64,000 bases of DNA from Brevibacterium sp. UMB1308A (GCF_030230605.1 NZ_JASPDO010000010.1:12128-76127), one strand, 5' to 3'. Numbered from the stretch's first letter, positions 17,524-26,505 are shown. Notes: a model not told the origin generated them from the letters alone. Program-made: numbers and translations.

Positions 17524-19032
17524 TCACTTCGGCATGCTGCCGGTATCACGCAGTGAAACGTGCCAGCTCAAAGCCTCTTCCAGAATGTGCGGCGTGTGGA
17601 GTCCGGTTGCGCTCTTGCACGCCCGGTCGTAGTAGTCGCGCAGCGCGTCACGGAAGTCCGGGTGGGCACAGTTGTCGATGATGCGTTCGGCACGTTTGTG
17701 TGGCGACAGGCCGCGGAGGTCTGCGATTCCCTGTTCGGTCACAATGACGTGAACATCGTGTTCCGTGTGGTCCACGTGGCTGGCCATGGGCACCACTGTT
17801 GAGATCTTGCCACCCTTAGCGATTGACGGTGACACGAAGAAGTTGAGGAACGCGTTGCGGGCGAAGTCACCTGAACCGCCGATCCCGTTGATCATCTTCG
17901 AACCCATGACGTGTGTGGAGTTCACGTGCCCGTAAATGTCGGTTTCGACCATGCCGTTGATCGCAATGACACCTAGGCGGCGCACAATTTCTGGGTGGTT
18001 CGACATTTCTTGTGGCCGCAACAAGATACGGCCCTTGTAGTTGTCGATGTTCTGGTTGAACTTTTCAGCAACATCCCGCGACAGGCTAAACGAGGTAGCG
18101 GAAATGCTGTCCAGCTTGCCCGTGTCTAACAGAGCGAGCAAGTTGTCTTGGATGACCTCGGTGTAGGAAGTCATGTGTTCGAACTCTGAATCAGCCAGGC
18201 CTGCCAGCACCGCGTTAGCCACATTGCCCACACCGGATTGCAACGGCAGAAGGTTCCTTGGCATGCGACCGGCTTTGACTTCGTGGCGCAAGAAGTCGAT
18301 GAGGTATCCGGCCATCGCCTCTGAAGCGTCGTCAACCGGGCTGAACGTGTTGTCGCGGTCAGGCGCGTCGGTTTTCACGATCGCCACGATCTTGTCCGGG
18401 TCTACCCGCAGGTATGGGTCGCCAATACGCTGGTCTGGCGAAAGGATCTGGATGGGGTTGCGGTGCGGAGGAATGCGCGTTCCGTAGTACACGTCGTGCA
18501 TGCCTTCGAACTGGGTGGGCAACCATTCGTTGACTTCTAGAATGACTTTGTCGGCAAGGTCAAGCCAGGTTTTGTTGTTTCCGACCGAGGTGCCCGGCAC
18601 CAAAAGTCCGTTAGGCAGGATGGCCGCGACTTCAATGACGGCAACGTCGAGGTTGCCGTAGAAACCGAACCACATTTGCTGTGCCAGGTGGCTCAGGTGC
18701 TGGTCCATGTATTCGACGCGTCCGTCGTTAATGGCTTTCCGCATGTCCGGGTCGGTGTTGAAAGGCGTGCGCAGATGCACCCCATCGACTTCAGCCAGGG
18801 CGCCATCCACCTCGGCCGAGGTGGAAGCACCAGTAAACATACCAATCGAGAATTCGTCGCCAGCGCTGTGCGCGTCACGAATCCGGTTGGCGAGTGCTTG
18901 GGGGACTGCTTTAGGGAAACCGGCGCCAGTAAAACCACTCATACCGACGTTGTCGCCGTGGTTGATGAACGTGGCGGCGTCGGTGGCAGACATCACCTTG
19001 TGGGTGAGTTCAGGACTCAAAATGCGGGACAT
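17524..19032 (-). CDS. Acetyl-CoA hydrolase/succinate:CoA transferase family protein
   Basis: A ~502-residue class I CoA-transferase of the Cat1/AarC/Ach1 type: KVMSATDAATFINHGDNVGMSGFTGAGFPKAVP at the N-terminus, GGSGDFARNAFL with a Gly-rich CoA loop, and VIVTEQGIADLRGLSPHKRA at the C-terminus. Such enzymes move CoA between acetate, propionate and succinate, and some hydrolyse acetyl-CoA. ATG 19032 is preferred: TGAGGACC precedes it and the resulting MSRILSPELTHKVMS matches the family's usual opening. An ATG nine bases earlier is possible. The TetR gene lies immediately upstream on the same strand and probably controls it. The gene contains a 20-bp perfect palindrome (18806-18825) built from two CCGAGGT units. 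Confidence 0.93.
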   Translation of the reverse strand: MSRILSPELTHKVMSATDAATFINHGDNVGMSGFTGAGFPKAVPQALANRIRDAHSAGDEFSIGMFTGASTSAEVDGALAEVDGVHLRTPFNTDPDMRKAINDGRVEYMDQHLSHLAQQMWFGFYGNLDVAVIEVAAILPNGLLVPGTSVGNNKTWLDLADKVILEVNEWLPTQFEGMHDVYYGTRIPPHRNPIQILSPDQRIGDPYLRVDPDKIVAIVKTDAPDRDNTFSPVDDASEAMAGYLIDFLRHEVKAGRMPRNLLPLQSGVGNVANAVLAGLADSEFEHMTSYTEVIQDNLLALLDTGKLDSISATSFSLSRDVAEKFNQNIDNYKGRILLRPQEMSNHPEIVRRLGVIAINGMVETDIYGHVNSTHVMGSKMINGIGGSGDFARNAFLNFFVSPSIAKGGKISTVVPMASHVDHTEHDVHVIVTEQGIADLRGLSPHKRAERIIDNCAHPDFRDALRDYYDRACKSATGLHTPHILEEALSWHVSLRDTGSMPK

Positions 19033-19054
19033 GGTCCTCATTCTTTCAAATGGT

Positions 19055-19762
19055 TCATAGGGGAGGTAACCGGACTCCGTCTACGGCCACATTTTCGTCC
19101 CCGTTTGGCTGCTCAGGATCAGGGTCGATGCGTGTGGCCGAGGCGTCAACTCGTCCGTTGAAATACAGTTCGATGTTGCGCGCTTGTTCAGAACCAAGCA
19201 TACGTAATGTTGCCTGCACGTACTGGTAGGCAAGCGTCTCAGGAGTGTACGTGCCGCCGGGTACGAACCACTGCGGGATTGCATTGCACATCGCGTTCAC
19301 CGATCGGGTCATCAACGCTGGGTCGTCAACATGGAAGATCCCCTGGGAACGACCTCGGGCAATAATCTTTTCAAATATGGAACTGGATTCGCGCTGCATT
19401 TCGTGGGCTTGTGCGTAGCGCGGACCCTCCAATCGGCCGGTTTCTAGCAGAATGACCCGGGAGTACATCACGTTGATGCACCGGTAGCTCACCAGGTGCT
19501 GAACGCCGTAGGCGACTTGGGCGTTAACGTCACCTGGGGCTTGCGCGAGGATTTCAGCCGTGCGTTCGTTGTACGTGGAGTAGGCCTTCTCCACCAGTGC
19601 AAACAGTGCTTCCTTCTTTGACGAGAAGTAGTAATACAGCGCGGAAAGGCTGAGGTTGGCTCGCTGGGCGATGTCGCGAATGGATGCTCCGTCGAATCCG
19701 TTCTGCGCGAACGTCACCAGCGCGGCTTGAAGGATTTGATCCTTGCCGTTGGGCTTTGTCAT
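19055..19762 (-). CDS. TetR family transcriptional regulator
   Basis: A 235-residue protein whose N-terminal ~60 residues form a TetR helix-turn-helix: DQILQAALVTFAQNGFDGASIRDIAQRANLSLSALYYYFSSKKEALFALV. The C-terminal ligand-binding domain is not assignable to a subgroup by eye. The ATG has AAGGAG 6 nt upstream. It lies 22 nt before the CoA-transferase gene on the same strand and is divergent from the HSD10-like dehydrogenase, so it probably regulates both, sensing an acyl-CoA or fatty-acid-derived ligand. That last point is inference from context. The C-terminal tail after residue 200 is polar and probably disordered. Confidence 0.92.
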   Translation of the reverse strand: MTKPNGKDQILQAALVTFAQNGFDGASIRDIAQRANLSLSALYYYFSSKKEALFALVEKAYSTYNERTAEILAQAPGDVNAQVAYGVQHLVSYRCINVMYSRVILLETGRLEGPRYAQAHEMQRESSSIFEKIIARGRSQGIFHVDDPALMTRSVNAMCNAIPQWFVPGGTYTPETLAYQYVQATLRMLGSEQARNIELYFNGRVDASATRIDPDPEQPNGDENVAVDGVRLPPL

Positions 19763-19953
19763 GTTGGGCTCCTTTTTCGTGAGCTTCTCGTATAGCTAAC
19801 CAACGCCAAAAATGTGACGCAAGTTATGCCCTGTTAACTGTGCGTCCTAGACTGGGCCTTAGCCTGGTGACATAACCAGGGTTTTGGTTTTACGTGTTAA
19901 GTGGCGCTCGCCCTATGTGGGGTGGTGTGCTCCGAACAACCGGAGGTAAAGGT
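19763..19953. promoter_or_regulatory. Divergent TetR/SDR control region
   Basis: This 191-bp interval separates the TetR gene from the SDR gene. It contains CCTGGT-GACATA-ACCAGG (19863-19880), a 6-bp-arm inverted repeat close to the SDR start that could be a regulator site. The SDR start has a strong GGAGGT at 19940-19945. No confident -35/-10 pair was identified. Confidence 0.4.
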
Positions 19954-20715
19954 ATGAAACTCGACGGTGCAGTAGCACTGGTGACCGGTGGTGCTTCAGG
20001 TCTTGGACTTGCAACGACCAAGCGCTTCTTGGAAGCCGGCGCGAAAGTTGTCATGGTCGACTTGAATGAAGAAGTCGGAAATGAAGCAGCAGCGAGCCTG
20101 GGCGACAACGCTCACTTTGTGGCTGCTGACGTGCAGAACGAAGAGCAGGTTCAGGCTGCTGTTGACAAGGCCACCAGCCTGGGTGACCTGCGTGTTGTTG
20201 TGAACTGTGCAGGTGTTGCAACGCCTGGCAAGTTGGTTGGTAAGAAGGGTGCGCTTCCGCTGGACCAGCTCAAGCTGGTTATTGGCGTGAACCTGATCGG
20301 AACCATCAACGTGTGCCGTTTGGCTACCGTTGCGATGCAGCAGAACGAAGAGCTCGACGGTGACCGTGGTGTCATCATCAACACCGCTTCGGTTGCTGCG
20401 TTCGACGGTCAGATTGGTCAGATCGCGTACTCCGCGTCTAAGGGTGGTGTCCACGCTGTGACTCTGCCGATGGCGCGTGAATTGGCTGCAAGCAAGATCC
20501 GCGTGAACACGATTGCGCCCGGTATCTTCCAGACCCCGATGATGGCTGGTCTGCCACAGGCCGCGCAGGACTCTTTGGCTGCTTCGATTCCGCACCCTGC
20601 ACGTCTGGGTACGCCGGAAGAATACGCGCAGCTGGCTGACATGCTGGTCACCCACGAATACATCAACGGTGAGACCATCCGCCTGGACGGCGCTATCCGC
20701 ATGGCTCCGAAATAA
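19954..20715 (+). CDS. SDR dehydrogenase, HSD10-like 3-hydroxyacyl-CoA dehydrogenase
   Basis: A 253-residue short-chain dehydrogenase. It shows the cofactor motif ALVTGGASGLGLATT (TGxxxGxG), VDLNEEVGNE after beta-2 (Asp selecting NAD+), NCAGVATPGK (NNAG equivalent), the catalytic Ser in INTASVAAFDGQIGQ and YSASKGG (YxxxK). The insertion GKLVGKKGALPLDQLKLVIGVNL and the ending INGETIRLDGAIRMAPK are typical of type 10 17-beta-HSD/3-hydroxyacyl-CoA dehydrogenases, which oxidise 3-hydroxyacyl-CoA in beta-oxidation or branched-chain degradation. ATG 19954 follows GGAGGTAAAGGT. The upstream in-frame ATG at 19894 lacks a ribosome site and adds a non-homologous leader. A strong terminator follows. Confidence 0.93.
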   Translation: MKLDGAVALVTGGASGLGLATTKRFLEAGAKVVMVDLNEEVGNEAAASLGDNAHFVAADVQNEEQVQAAVDKATSLGDLRVVVNCAGVATPGKLVGKKGALPLDQLKLVIGVNLIGTINVCRLATVAMQQNEELDGDRGVIINTASVAAFDGQIGQIAYSASKGGVHAVTLPMARELAASKIRVNTIAPGIFQTPMMAGLPQAAQDSLAASIPHPARLGTPEEYAQLADMLVTHEYINGETIRLDGAIRMAPK

Positions 20716-20771
20716 GATTTCTGGTTCTTCCAGCGCTTGTGCGGTGTCGGTGATTTCTGGCGCCTCTGCGT

Positions 20772-20816
20772 AAAACCGGCGCGTGCCCTTCCTAGGGTGC
20801 GCGCCGGTTTTGTTTT
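20772..20816 (+). terminator. Rho-independent terminator after the SDR gene
   Basis: AAAACCGGCGCGTGCCC (20772-20788) pairs with GGGTGCGCGCCGGTTTT (20795-20811) around a 6-nt loop, followed by GTTTTG. Two wobble or mismatch positions lie inside the 17-bp stem. The A-rich 5' flank suggests it could work in both directions. Confidence 0.85.
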
Positions 20817-20905
20817 GCTCACTGTGAGCTGGGTTGCCGTCACTTCAACGCCAACCCAGCTACCACCTCGGGCGTGGGAGCCCTGCACCACCCCCGCCGA
20901 GGTGG

Positions 20906-21511
20906 TTACTTGTGGGCATGCTGTGTTTCGTCTGTGTCGTGGCGGGTGCGGAAACTGTGGACGAGTTGGCGGCGTAGTACGACACCTCGGGCGGTGCCCA
21001 TGCATATCAGGATCATGGTGAGGCAGAAGGCGCCGAGCGCAATTCGGTAGTCGAAGTCATGCGCGAGCGGGCTGTAGGTGAGTTCGCGTACGACAATCGA
21101 CAGGATCGAGGCGGCGATTGCGGGAAGTGTCCATGAGGGTGAGAGCCGTGCTGACAAGGAAATGAGCACAACTGCTCCAGCTGGTGCGGCGAGCAGCGTG
21201 ACGAACCACAGGCACAGGATGACCAGTGAGGCGACGAGTGCTTCGGGTGGTCCCACGTAGGATTTTTCGCGTTCCATGGGGTCGTGGCGGATCGCTGCGG
21301 GGAGCAGCGCGAGTGCGAGTACGCCCAGCGCGATCTCGACTCCCATGGTGACAAGCCCAACGGAGTCACCTGTGGGTAGAGGGCGTGGCAAGTCGCCGCG
21401 TTCCACCAGGATGAGTTGGGTCACGTACATGGCTACGCCTGTGATTGCCGAAATCCAAAACAGGATGAACGTGCGGTTGCGGGATCGCAGAGGTGTGTGT
21501 GACTCATCCAT
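20906..21511 (-). CDS. Hypothetical membrane protein
   Basis: From ATG 21511 this is a 201-residue protein with about six hydrophobic helices (FILFWISAITGVAMYVTQLIL, SVGLVTMGVEIALGVLALALL, ALVASLVILCLWFVTLLAA, VVLISLSARL.., ALGAFCLTMILICMG). The N-terminus is short and polar; the C-terminus is basic and His-rich (RTRHDTDETQHAHK). No family was recognised. The start was placed at MDESHTPLRSRNR because the upstream 26 in-frame codons run through the palindromic intergenic region. It is divergent from the sensor kinase gene. Confidence 0.65.
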   Translation of the reverse strand: MDESHTPLRSRNRTFILFWISAITGVAMYVTQLILVERGDLPRPLPTGDSVGLVTMGVEIALGVLALALLPAAIRHDPMEREKSYVGPPEALVASLVILCLWFVTLLAAPAGAVVLISLSARLSPSWTLPAIAASILSIVVRELTYSPLAHDFDYRIALGAFCLTMILICMGTARGVVLRRQLVHSFRTRHDTDETQHAHK

Positions 21512-21550
21512 AGCGTTCACTGTAGTGGCGTAGGTTTTGTGCAAGCTTAG

Positions 21551-21600
21551 AAACCCCCGGACGAACGTGACACGCTCACCCACTTCCACCTCGGGGGTTT
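21551..21600. repeat. Inverted repeat between divergent genes
   Basis: AAACCCCCG (21551-21559) and CGGGGGTTT (21592-21600) are perfect 9-nt arms 32 nt apart, between the divergent membrane-protein and sensor-kinase genes. It resembles a terminator hairpin but lies upstream of both starts, so a leader structure or regulator-binding site is equally possible. Confidence 0.45.
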
Positions 21601-21664
21601 TCCCTACCCCGGTTGGCGGTCAGCACCATATTCTTGAACGGTAGGCGAAACCTAGATTGGAAGC

Positions 21665-22906
21665 ATGAAGAAAGAACTGCTCATCCCGAACCCGTGGGGC
21701 ATGCTCAATGTCTTATTTTCGGGGATCATCGCGACCGTGTTGCTGTGGGTTCAGCTCGTCGTCATCACAACTGGTATCAGCACCGCGTTGGCCGCTGGGT
21801 TAGGGCTCATCGTCCTGTTCTTTTGGGTTTTTGTGCAGCGCGGTATCAATGTCCTGGAGCGTCGCCGCTCTGAAGCGATCTACAACACTGAATTCTCGTT
21901 CCCGCCTCGACGCCGAGCCAACAGCACAGGCTTCAGAGGCTGGGTAGAAACCAACATTCGCGCCGCCGGTGAAGCGTACTTCTGGCGCGAAACCGCCCTG
22001 CACTTCTCCAAGCAGGTGCTGGGGCTCTTCACGCTCATCCTGTGCGCCGTGTGCGCGGTGTTCACCGCTGTCTTCTTCATCGGCGCCATTAACCCGGACG
22101 CGCCTGCGATCCTCGCGACCCCTGAGCCTCGGGGCTCAACCCGCGGAATGTTCGTGGTGTTCGGGTGCCTGGCGTTCATCGTGGGGTTTGTGAGTCTGTG
22201 GGTGGCCGCGATCGCCGACCGCGCTCTTGACCGCTGGCTCCTAGCGGTGCCCCAGGCAGAAACCTTGAAGCGGGAACTCACCGAGGTTGACCGCGCTCGC
22301 ATGGGCGCGGTAGATGCGGCCACCACGGAGCGCCTACGTATCGAACGCGACCTGCACGACGGCGTCCAACCCACCCTGGTGGCCCTGTCCATGAAGGTGG
22401 GCATGGCTAAGGCGAAGGTGGCTCGTGACCCGGAGGGCGCGCACGCCCTGTTGGAGGAAGCGCACAGTGATTCGAAGGCCGCAATCACTCAGCTACGCGA
22501 ACTGGTCCGGGGAATCCACCCGGCGGTGCTTACCGACCGCGGTTTGGATGCGGCGGTTTCGGCTTTGGCGGCCCGTTCGGCCGTGCCTGTGACGGTCAAC
22601 GTCGATGTGCCGCGGGTGGCGCCAAACATCGAGTCGGTCGCGTACTTCGTGGTCGCCGAGGCGCTTTCCAACATGGGCAAGCACGCTCAAGCCACGGAAG
22701 GCCACGTGAGTATCACGTACATGGGTGGTCGCATACGGATTGAGGTGCGTGACAACGGCCGAGGTGGTGCCCAGCTTTCGACCGTCGGCTCAACTACCGG
22801 GTTGGCTGGGTTGGCCCAGCGCGTGACGGCGGCCAGGGGTACGTTCAATGTTCATTCTCCCGTGGGTGGTCCCACGGTTATCACGGTGGAGTTGCCATGC
22901 GAATAG
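21665..22906 (+). CDS. Sensor histidine kinase, NarL/LiaS-type (HisKA_3)
   Basis: A 413-residue kinase. The N-terminal half carries four membrane helices (two at about 17-58, two at about 115-185) with a conserved cytoplasmic linker, as in the Sensor-domain family paired with DUF4097 proteins. The HisKA_3 dimerisation helix RLRIERDLHDGVQPTLVALSMKVG puts the phosphorylated His at 231. The HATPase domain has EALSNMGKHAQA (N box), VRDNGRGGA (G1) and TGLAGLAQRV (G2). It presumably autophosphorylates and activates the adjacent response regulator, whose ATG overlaps its 3' end by 10 nt. LiaS/VraS-like members of this class usually sense envelope stress; the signal here is unknown. Confidence 0.93.
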   Translation: MKKELLIPNPWGMLNVLFSGIIATVLLWVQLVVITTGISTALAAGLGLIVLFFWVFVQRGINVLERRRSEAIYNTEFSFPPRRRANSTGFRGWVETNIRAAGEAYFWRETALHFSKQVLGLFTLILCAVCAVFTAVFFIGAINPDAPAILATPEPRGSTRGMFVVFGCLAFIVGFVSLWVAAIADRALDRWLLAVPQAETLKRELTEVDRARMGAVDAATTERLRIERDLHDGVQPTLVALSMKVGMAKAKVARDPEGAHALLEEAHSDSKAAITQLRELVRGIHPAVLTDRGLDAAVSALAARSAVPVTVNVDVPRVAPNIESVAYFVVAEALSNMGKHAQATEGHVSITYMGGRIRIEVRDNGRGGAQLSTVGSTTGLAGLAQRVTAARGTFNVHSPVGGPTVITVELPCE

Positions 22907-23541
22907 TGATTGCTGAAGATTCGGTTTTGTTGCGTGAAGGTCTTGTCCGTCTGCTTACGGATGCGGGGCACGAGGTGGTCGCCACCCTGTCTGACGCTAC
23001 TGATCTGCTGTCGTCGGTGACTGACCTCAACCCTGATTTGGTGATTGTGGACGTGCGGATGCCTCCCACATTTACGGATGAGGGTATTCGTGCCGCGGTG
23101 TTGATCCGCAGCCAGAACCCGGAGGTGAGCGTGCTGGTGCTCAGCCAGTACGTGGAGGAACGGTACGCGTCTGATCTGATCGCTGAGAACACGGGCAACT
23201 TTGGGTATCTGCTCAAGGACCGTGTGGCTGATGTGGATGACTTCCTGGCCGCGGTTGAAGACGTGGCGGGTGGGGGCACGGTTTTGGATCCCGAGGTGGT
23301 TGCCCAGATCATGGTCCGTTCCCGGAAGAAGGACGGGCTGGCGGTTCTGAGTGAACGTGAACGCCAAGTGTTGCAGTTGATGGCGGAAGGGAAGTCCAAC
23401 TCAGCGATTGCGAGCACGCTGTTCTTAAGTAGCGGTGCTGTTGAAAAGCACATTAGTTCGATGTTTACCAAGCTTGGGCTGCTGGCCGATAGCGACGAAA
23501 ACCGCCGCGTCCTCGCTGTTCTGAAGTTTCTAGGAGTCTGA
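22897..23541 (+). CDS. LuxR/NarL family response regulator
   Basis: A 214-residue two-domain regulator. The receiver domain has the acidic pocket IAEDSV, the phosphoacceptor VIVDVRMPP (Asp52), a Ser/Thr switch at VLVLSQY and the conserved Lys in YLLKDRVADV. The C-terminal LuxR-type helix-turn-helix reads LSERERQVLQLMAEGKSNSAIASTLFLSSGAVEKHISSMFTKLGL. It is cotranscribed with, and translationally coupled to, the sensor kinase. A likely target is its own operon; no operator could be defined. Confidence 0.95.
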   Translation: MRIVIAEDSVLLREGLVRLLTDAGHEVVATLSDATDLLSSVTDLNPDLVIVDVRMPPTFTDEGIRAAVLIRSQNPEVSVLVLSQYVEERYASDLIAENTGNFGYLLKDRVADVDDFLAAVEDVAGGGTVLDPEVVAQIMVRSRKKDGLAVLSERERQVLQLMAEGKSNSAIASTLFLSSGAVEKHISSMFTKLGLLADSDENRRVLAVLKFLGV

Positions 23542-23542
23542 C

Positions 23543-24457
23543 ATGACGATGCCAAAGAAATACACGAAACCTGCCCCACCGCTAAGTTCAACGGGCCGAA
23601 TCCTGTGGCGCGTTGCCGTGGCCGCGGTGGTGTGCCTGGCGATTGCCGTGCCTGCCAGTTTTGGCGCGGCGGCGGCCGTGCAGCTTCTGAAGGTCGAGGT
23701 GGTAGAAAAGAACATGTCGTTCAACCCGGCGGCAGATACCTTGGAGCTGACCGGAGAGAATACTCGACTTCACGTCGTGACCACTAAAGGTGAAGGCTTC
23801 ATTAAGTACAAGGCCGTTGGGTCGGGGGAGCCGCCAAAGGTGGAAACACGAACATCTGACTCTGCCGACCAGGTCAACGTGACGCACGAGCCAGGCAACT
23901 GGACGGCAACCAGAAATACCACGGTTACGATCGGTGTGCCTGAAGGTAAGGCACGCAACATCCAGGCTGAGTGGAAATCCGGTGATGTGAGCATCGACGA
24001 AGGCACCTACCAGGACGTGAAAGTGACGAGCGATCGGGGTGTGGTTCACTTCGATGCGAAAGCAAAGAATGTGGAGTTGAGTACCAAGTCAGGTATGGTC
24101 TCGGCCTCTGGGGAGGTGAAGAACTTCATGGGGCGCGCTCGCACGGGAAGTGTCACGGTGGATGAACTGAAGGTCACCGGCGCGGTTGCTTTAGAAGCGA
24201 CAAGCGGGGCGGTGACGTACGAAATGCACGAAGACACGCAGCCTTCAAGCATTCGGGCAGAGGCCAAGACTGGCGCGGTAGACATCGAGGTTCAGGATCC
24301 AAAAAACGTGCCGGACGGTCGCCCGTACGCAGTGGAAGCTCAAACCCAGACTGGTTCGAAGACCGTCAATGTAGACTCAACAGATTCCGACCCCTACGCG
24401 ATCCCGGTCACAGCGTCGACCAAAACTGGAGCAATCTCGATTGACTACACCAACTGA
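23543..24457 (+). CDS. DUF4097-family beta-repeat membrane protein
   Basis: A 304-residue protein with a short cytoplasmic N-terminus, one transmembrane helix (about residues 18-45: ILWRVAVAAVVCLAIAVPASFGAAAAV) and a long extracytoplasmic region of repeating short beta strands with GxVxxxxxxG turns (KSGDVSIDEGTYQDVKVTSDRGVVH, KSGMVSASG, RTGSVTVDE, KTGAVDIEV, QTGSKTVNV, KTGAISIDYTN). This is the DUF4097 right-handed beta-helix-like pattern. The gene starts 1 nt after the response regulator stop. Placement directly after a sensor kinase/regulator pair is a recurring arrangement for this family and suggests a role in envelope signalling. That role is inference. Confidence 0.8.
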   Translation: MTMPKKYTKPAPPLSSTGRILWRVAVAAVVCLAIAVPASFGAAAAVQLLKVEVVEKNMSFNPAADTLELTGENTRLHVVTTKGEGFIKYKAVGSGEPPKVETRTSDSADQVNVTHEPGNWTATRNTTVTIGVPEGKARNIQAEWKSGDVSIDEGTYQDVKVTSDRGVVHFDAKAKNVELSTKSGMVSASGEVKNFMGRARTGSVTVDELKVTGAVALEATSGAVTYEMHEDTQPSSIRAEAKTGAVDIEVQDPKNVPDGRPYAVEAQTQTGSKTVNVDSTDSDPYAIPVTASTKTGAISIDYTN

Positions 24458-25289
24458 CGATTCTGTGCAGGGCGGTTCTGTGCAGGAGCCGGACCAGAGC
24501 GGTTCTGGTCAGTGCGAAACGGCACCTGCCCTGTACGGAACGGAGCCGTTCCCGTCGCCAGCCCCGGCCAGCTCCGTTCCGCTCGCCCAGGCCACACGGC
24601 TGCAACCGGGTGATGTGGTGCGGTGGCGGTTTCGCCGGCACGACTATGCGGCACACGGTGTGGACGTTGTGCAACCGGTGAGGGTGGTGCGTCATGACGA
24701 GCGCGGACTAGTGGTGTGGCTGGCCGGGGGTACGCCGGTGGTGCACGCCCGGTTGGCGGGGTTTGAGAGTGTGAACCCTCACAACGTGCCTGATCATGTG
24801 CGGTTTAACCCACGCATGGTGGATCGTGTGGCAGTGGGTGGCCAGTGGTACGGGAGCGGGGTGCTACGGCTGATTCCGGTGGGCATGCCCTTTTCGGTGT
24901 GGGTGTTCCGTGAAGCGTCAGGCACAGTGAACGCGCACTACGTCAACCTAGAGGGACATCACCGGTTGGGACCCGCAAGGGACCGGCACGCGGTGGGAGA
25001 GTTATACACCTCGGACCATGTGCTTGATCTGGTGATTCGCCCGGGCCAGGTGCCACAGCTCAAAGACGAAGACGAACTTGCCGCGGCCGTGAAGTACGGC
25101 CAGTGGGACGCTGCCGTCGCGGCTGCAATTCGCGCCAATGCCTCTGTGGCGTTAGACCAGTGGGAGCAAGGTGCGTGGGCGTTTACCGAGGACTGGTCGG
25201 GCTGGCAGGCGCCCAGAAGTTGGGAAACCCCGGGGCGGGAATGTGTGGACCCGCACGGCTCGGTAGAGTGGCATCATGGTGACCATTAG
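24441..25289 (+). CDS. DUF402 domain-containing protein
   Basis: The C-terminal ~190 residues match DUF402: PGDVVRWRFRRHDY, VWLAGGTPVVHARL, FSVWVFREASGTVNAHYVNLEGHHRL, then LYTSDHVLDLVIRPG and KDEDELAAAVKYGQWD. The VNLE...DhvLDlvv.P......KDedEL block is diagnostic. FomD-like/DUF402 proteins include nucleoside phosphate phosphohydrolases; the substrate here is unknown. The first ~60 residues are low-complexity (Gly/Ser/Gln/Pro) and contain a short internal repeat. The TTG at 24441 has GGAG 9 nt upstream and overlaps the DUF4097 stop. GTG at 24465 or 24480 are alternatives, so the exact start is uncertain. Confidence 0.8.
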   Translation: MTTPTDDSVQGGSVQEPDQSGSGQCETAPALYGTEPFPSPAPASSVPLAQATRLQPGDVVRWRFRRHDYAAHGVDVVQPVRVVRHDERGLVVWLAGGTPVVHARLAGFESVNPHNVPDHVRFNPRMVDRVAVGGQWYGSGVLRLIPVGMPFSVWVFREASGTVNAHYVNLEGHHRLGPARDRHAVGELYTSDHVLDLVIRPGQVPQLKDEDELAAAVKYGQWDAAVAAAIRANASVALDQWEQGAWAFTEDWSGWQAPRSWETPGRECVDPHGSVEWHHGDH

Positions 25290-26505
25290 ACGCGTTCCGC
25301 AGCTCAAGAACTTTTTGCCGCTCATGCAGTTTGACCTCAACCTTGGGGGTCGAAAGTCCCGGTTGGCGCGTGTGGGTGACATTGATGACTTGCGCAGGAT
25401 CGCTAAGCGACGCACACCTGCGGGGCCGTTCAACTACGTGGACGGTGGCGCGCAGGACGAGTACACGTACCGTGGTAACCGTGAAGCGTTTAGGAACTTA
25501 GAGTTTGACCCGGCGATTTTGGCGGGCTCGGCCGATGTGGATTTGTCCATTACGATCGCAGGCGTGGAATCGCGTTTGCCGGTGGGGATTGCTCCTACTG
25601 GGTTCACCCGCATGATGCACACAGAAGGCGAAGTGGCTGGTGTGCGTACGGCTGACCGTTTTGGGGTGCCGTTCACCCTGTCCACCATGGGTACACGCAG
25701 CATTGAGGACGTGGCGGCGTGTGCGCCCAACGCAACCAAGTGGTTCCAGCTGTACTTGTGGCGTGATCGTGACGCGTCCCGGGATCTGTTGGAACGGGCG
25801 TGGAAGAACGGCTTTGAAACTCTGTTAGTCACTGTAGACACTACGGTTGCGGGGCGTCGCTTGCGCGATGTGCGCCACGGGCTCACCATCCCGCCTAAGC
25901 TTTCTGCCGGAACGGTGTTGGATGCGTCGTACAGGCCAGAGTGGTGGTTTAACTTCTTGACTACTGATCCGCTGACGTACGCGTCGCTGTCGAACGAGGT
26001 GTCGGATCTGGCGAGCCTCACCTCATCCATGTTTGACCCCACGTTGAGTTTTGAGGATTTGAAGTGGATTCGGTCGGTGTGGCCCGGCAAGTTGTTTGTG
26101 AAGGGTGTTCTGACCGAGGTGGATGCGTCGAAGTCTTTGGACGCCGGGGCTGACGGGTTGGTGGTGTCCAACCACGGTGGTCGTCAGCTTGACCGCGCGC
26201 CTATTACCTTGGAGGCGCTTCCGGTGGTCCGTGAAGCGGTGGGTGAGGATGTGCCGATCATCTTGGATTCGGGCATCATGCGTGGTCAGGACATTATTGG
26301 TGCGCTGGCGTTGGGTGCTGATTTCACGTTGATTGGCCGGGCTTACTTGTACGGTCTGATGGCTGCCGGTGAAGCTGGGGTGCGCAAGGTGTTTGAGATT
26401 CTGGAAAACGAAATGACCGTCACCATGCAACTCATGGGCGCTGGGTCAATTGCCGACCTCAACCCGGACATGGTGCGCACGTACTCGCGTAACTTGAAGT
26501 CATAG
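25276..26505 (+). CDS. FMN-dependent alpha-hydroxy-acid dehydrogenase (LldD-like)
   Basis: A 409-residue (S)-2-hydroxy-acid dehydrogenase/oxidase. Conserved blocks are PAGPFNYVDGGAQDE (Tyr of the active site), LPVGIAPTGFTRMMH (FMN binding), FTLSTMGTRSIED, WFQLYLWRDRD, LLVTVDTTVAGRRLRDVRHG, LFVKGVLTEVDA (Lys), the catalytic HGGRQLDRAP (His and Arg) and ILDSGIMRGQDIIGALALGAD. It probably oxidises L-lactate or a related hydroxy acid and passes electrons to the quinone pool. Glycolate or mandelate activity is possible. The N-terminal VPQLKNFLPLMQF is typical of actinobacterial LldD proteins and supports ATG 25276. It overlaps the DUF402 gene by 14 nt. The reason for cotranscription with the signalling genes is unclear. 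Confidence 0.9.
   Translation: MVTIRRVPQLKNFLPLMQFDLNLGGRKSRLARVGDIDDLRRIAKRRTPAGPFNYVDGGAQDEYTYRGNREAFRNLEFDPAILAGSADVDLSITIAGVESRLPVGIAPTGFTRMMHTEGEVAGVRTADRFGVPFTLSTMGTRSIEDVAACAPNATKWFQLYLWRDRDASRDLLERAWKNGFETLLVTVDTTVAGRRLRDVRHGLTIPPKLSAGTVLDASYRPEWWFNFLTTDPLTYASLSNEVSDLASLTSSMFDPTLSFEDLKWIRSVWPGKLFVKGVLTEVDASKSLDAGADGLVVSNHGGRQLDRAPITLEALPVVREAVGEDVPIILDSGIMRGQDIIGALALGADFTLIGRAYLYGLMAAGEAGVRKVFEILENEMTVTMQLMGAGSIADLNPDMVRTYSRNLKS

Noticed and set aside
18806-18825. 20-bp perfect palindrome TCCACCTCGGCCGAGGTGGA
   Set aside because: It lies inside the CoA-transferase coding sequence and is two abutting copies of the abundant CCGAGGT unit; not treated as an operator on its own.
24460-24500. 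Short tandem repeat TTCTGTGCAGG
   Set aside because: Two imperfect units inside the low-complexity start of the DUF402 gene; no sign of a larger repeat or variable tract.
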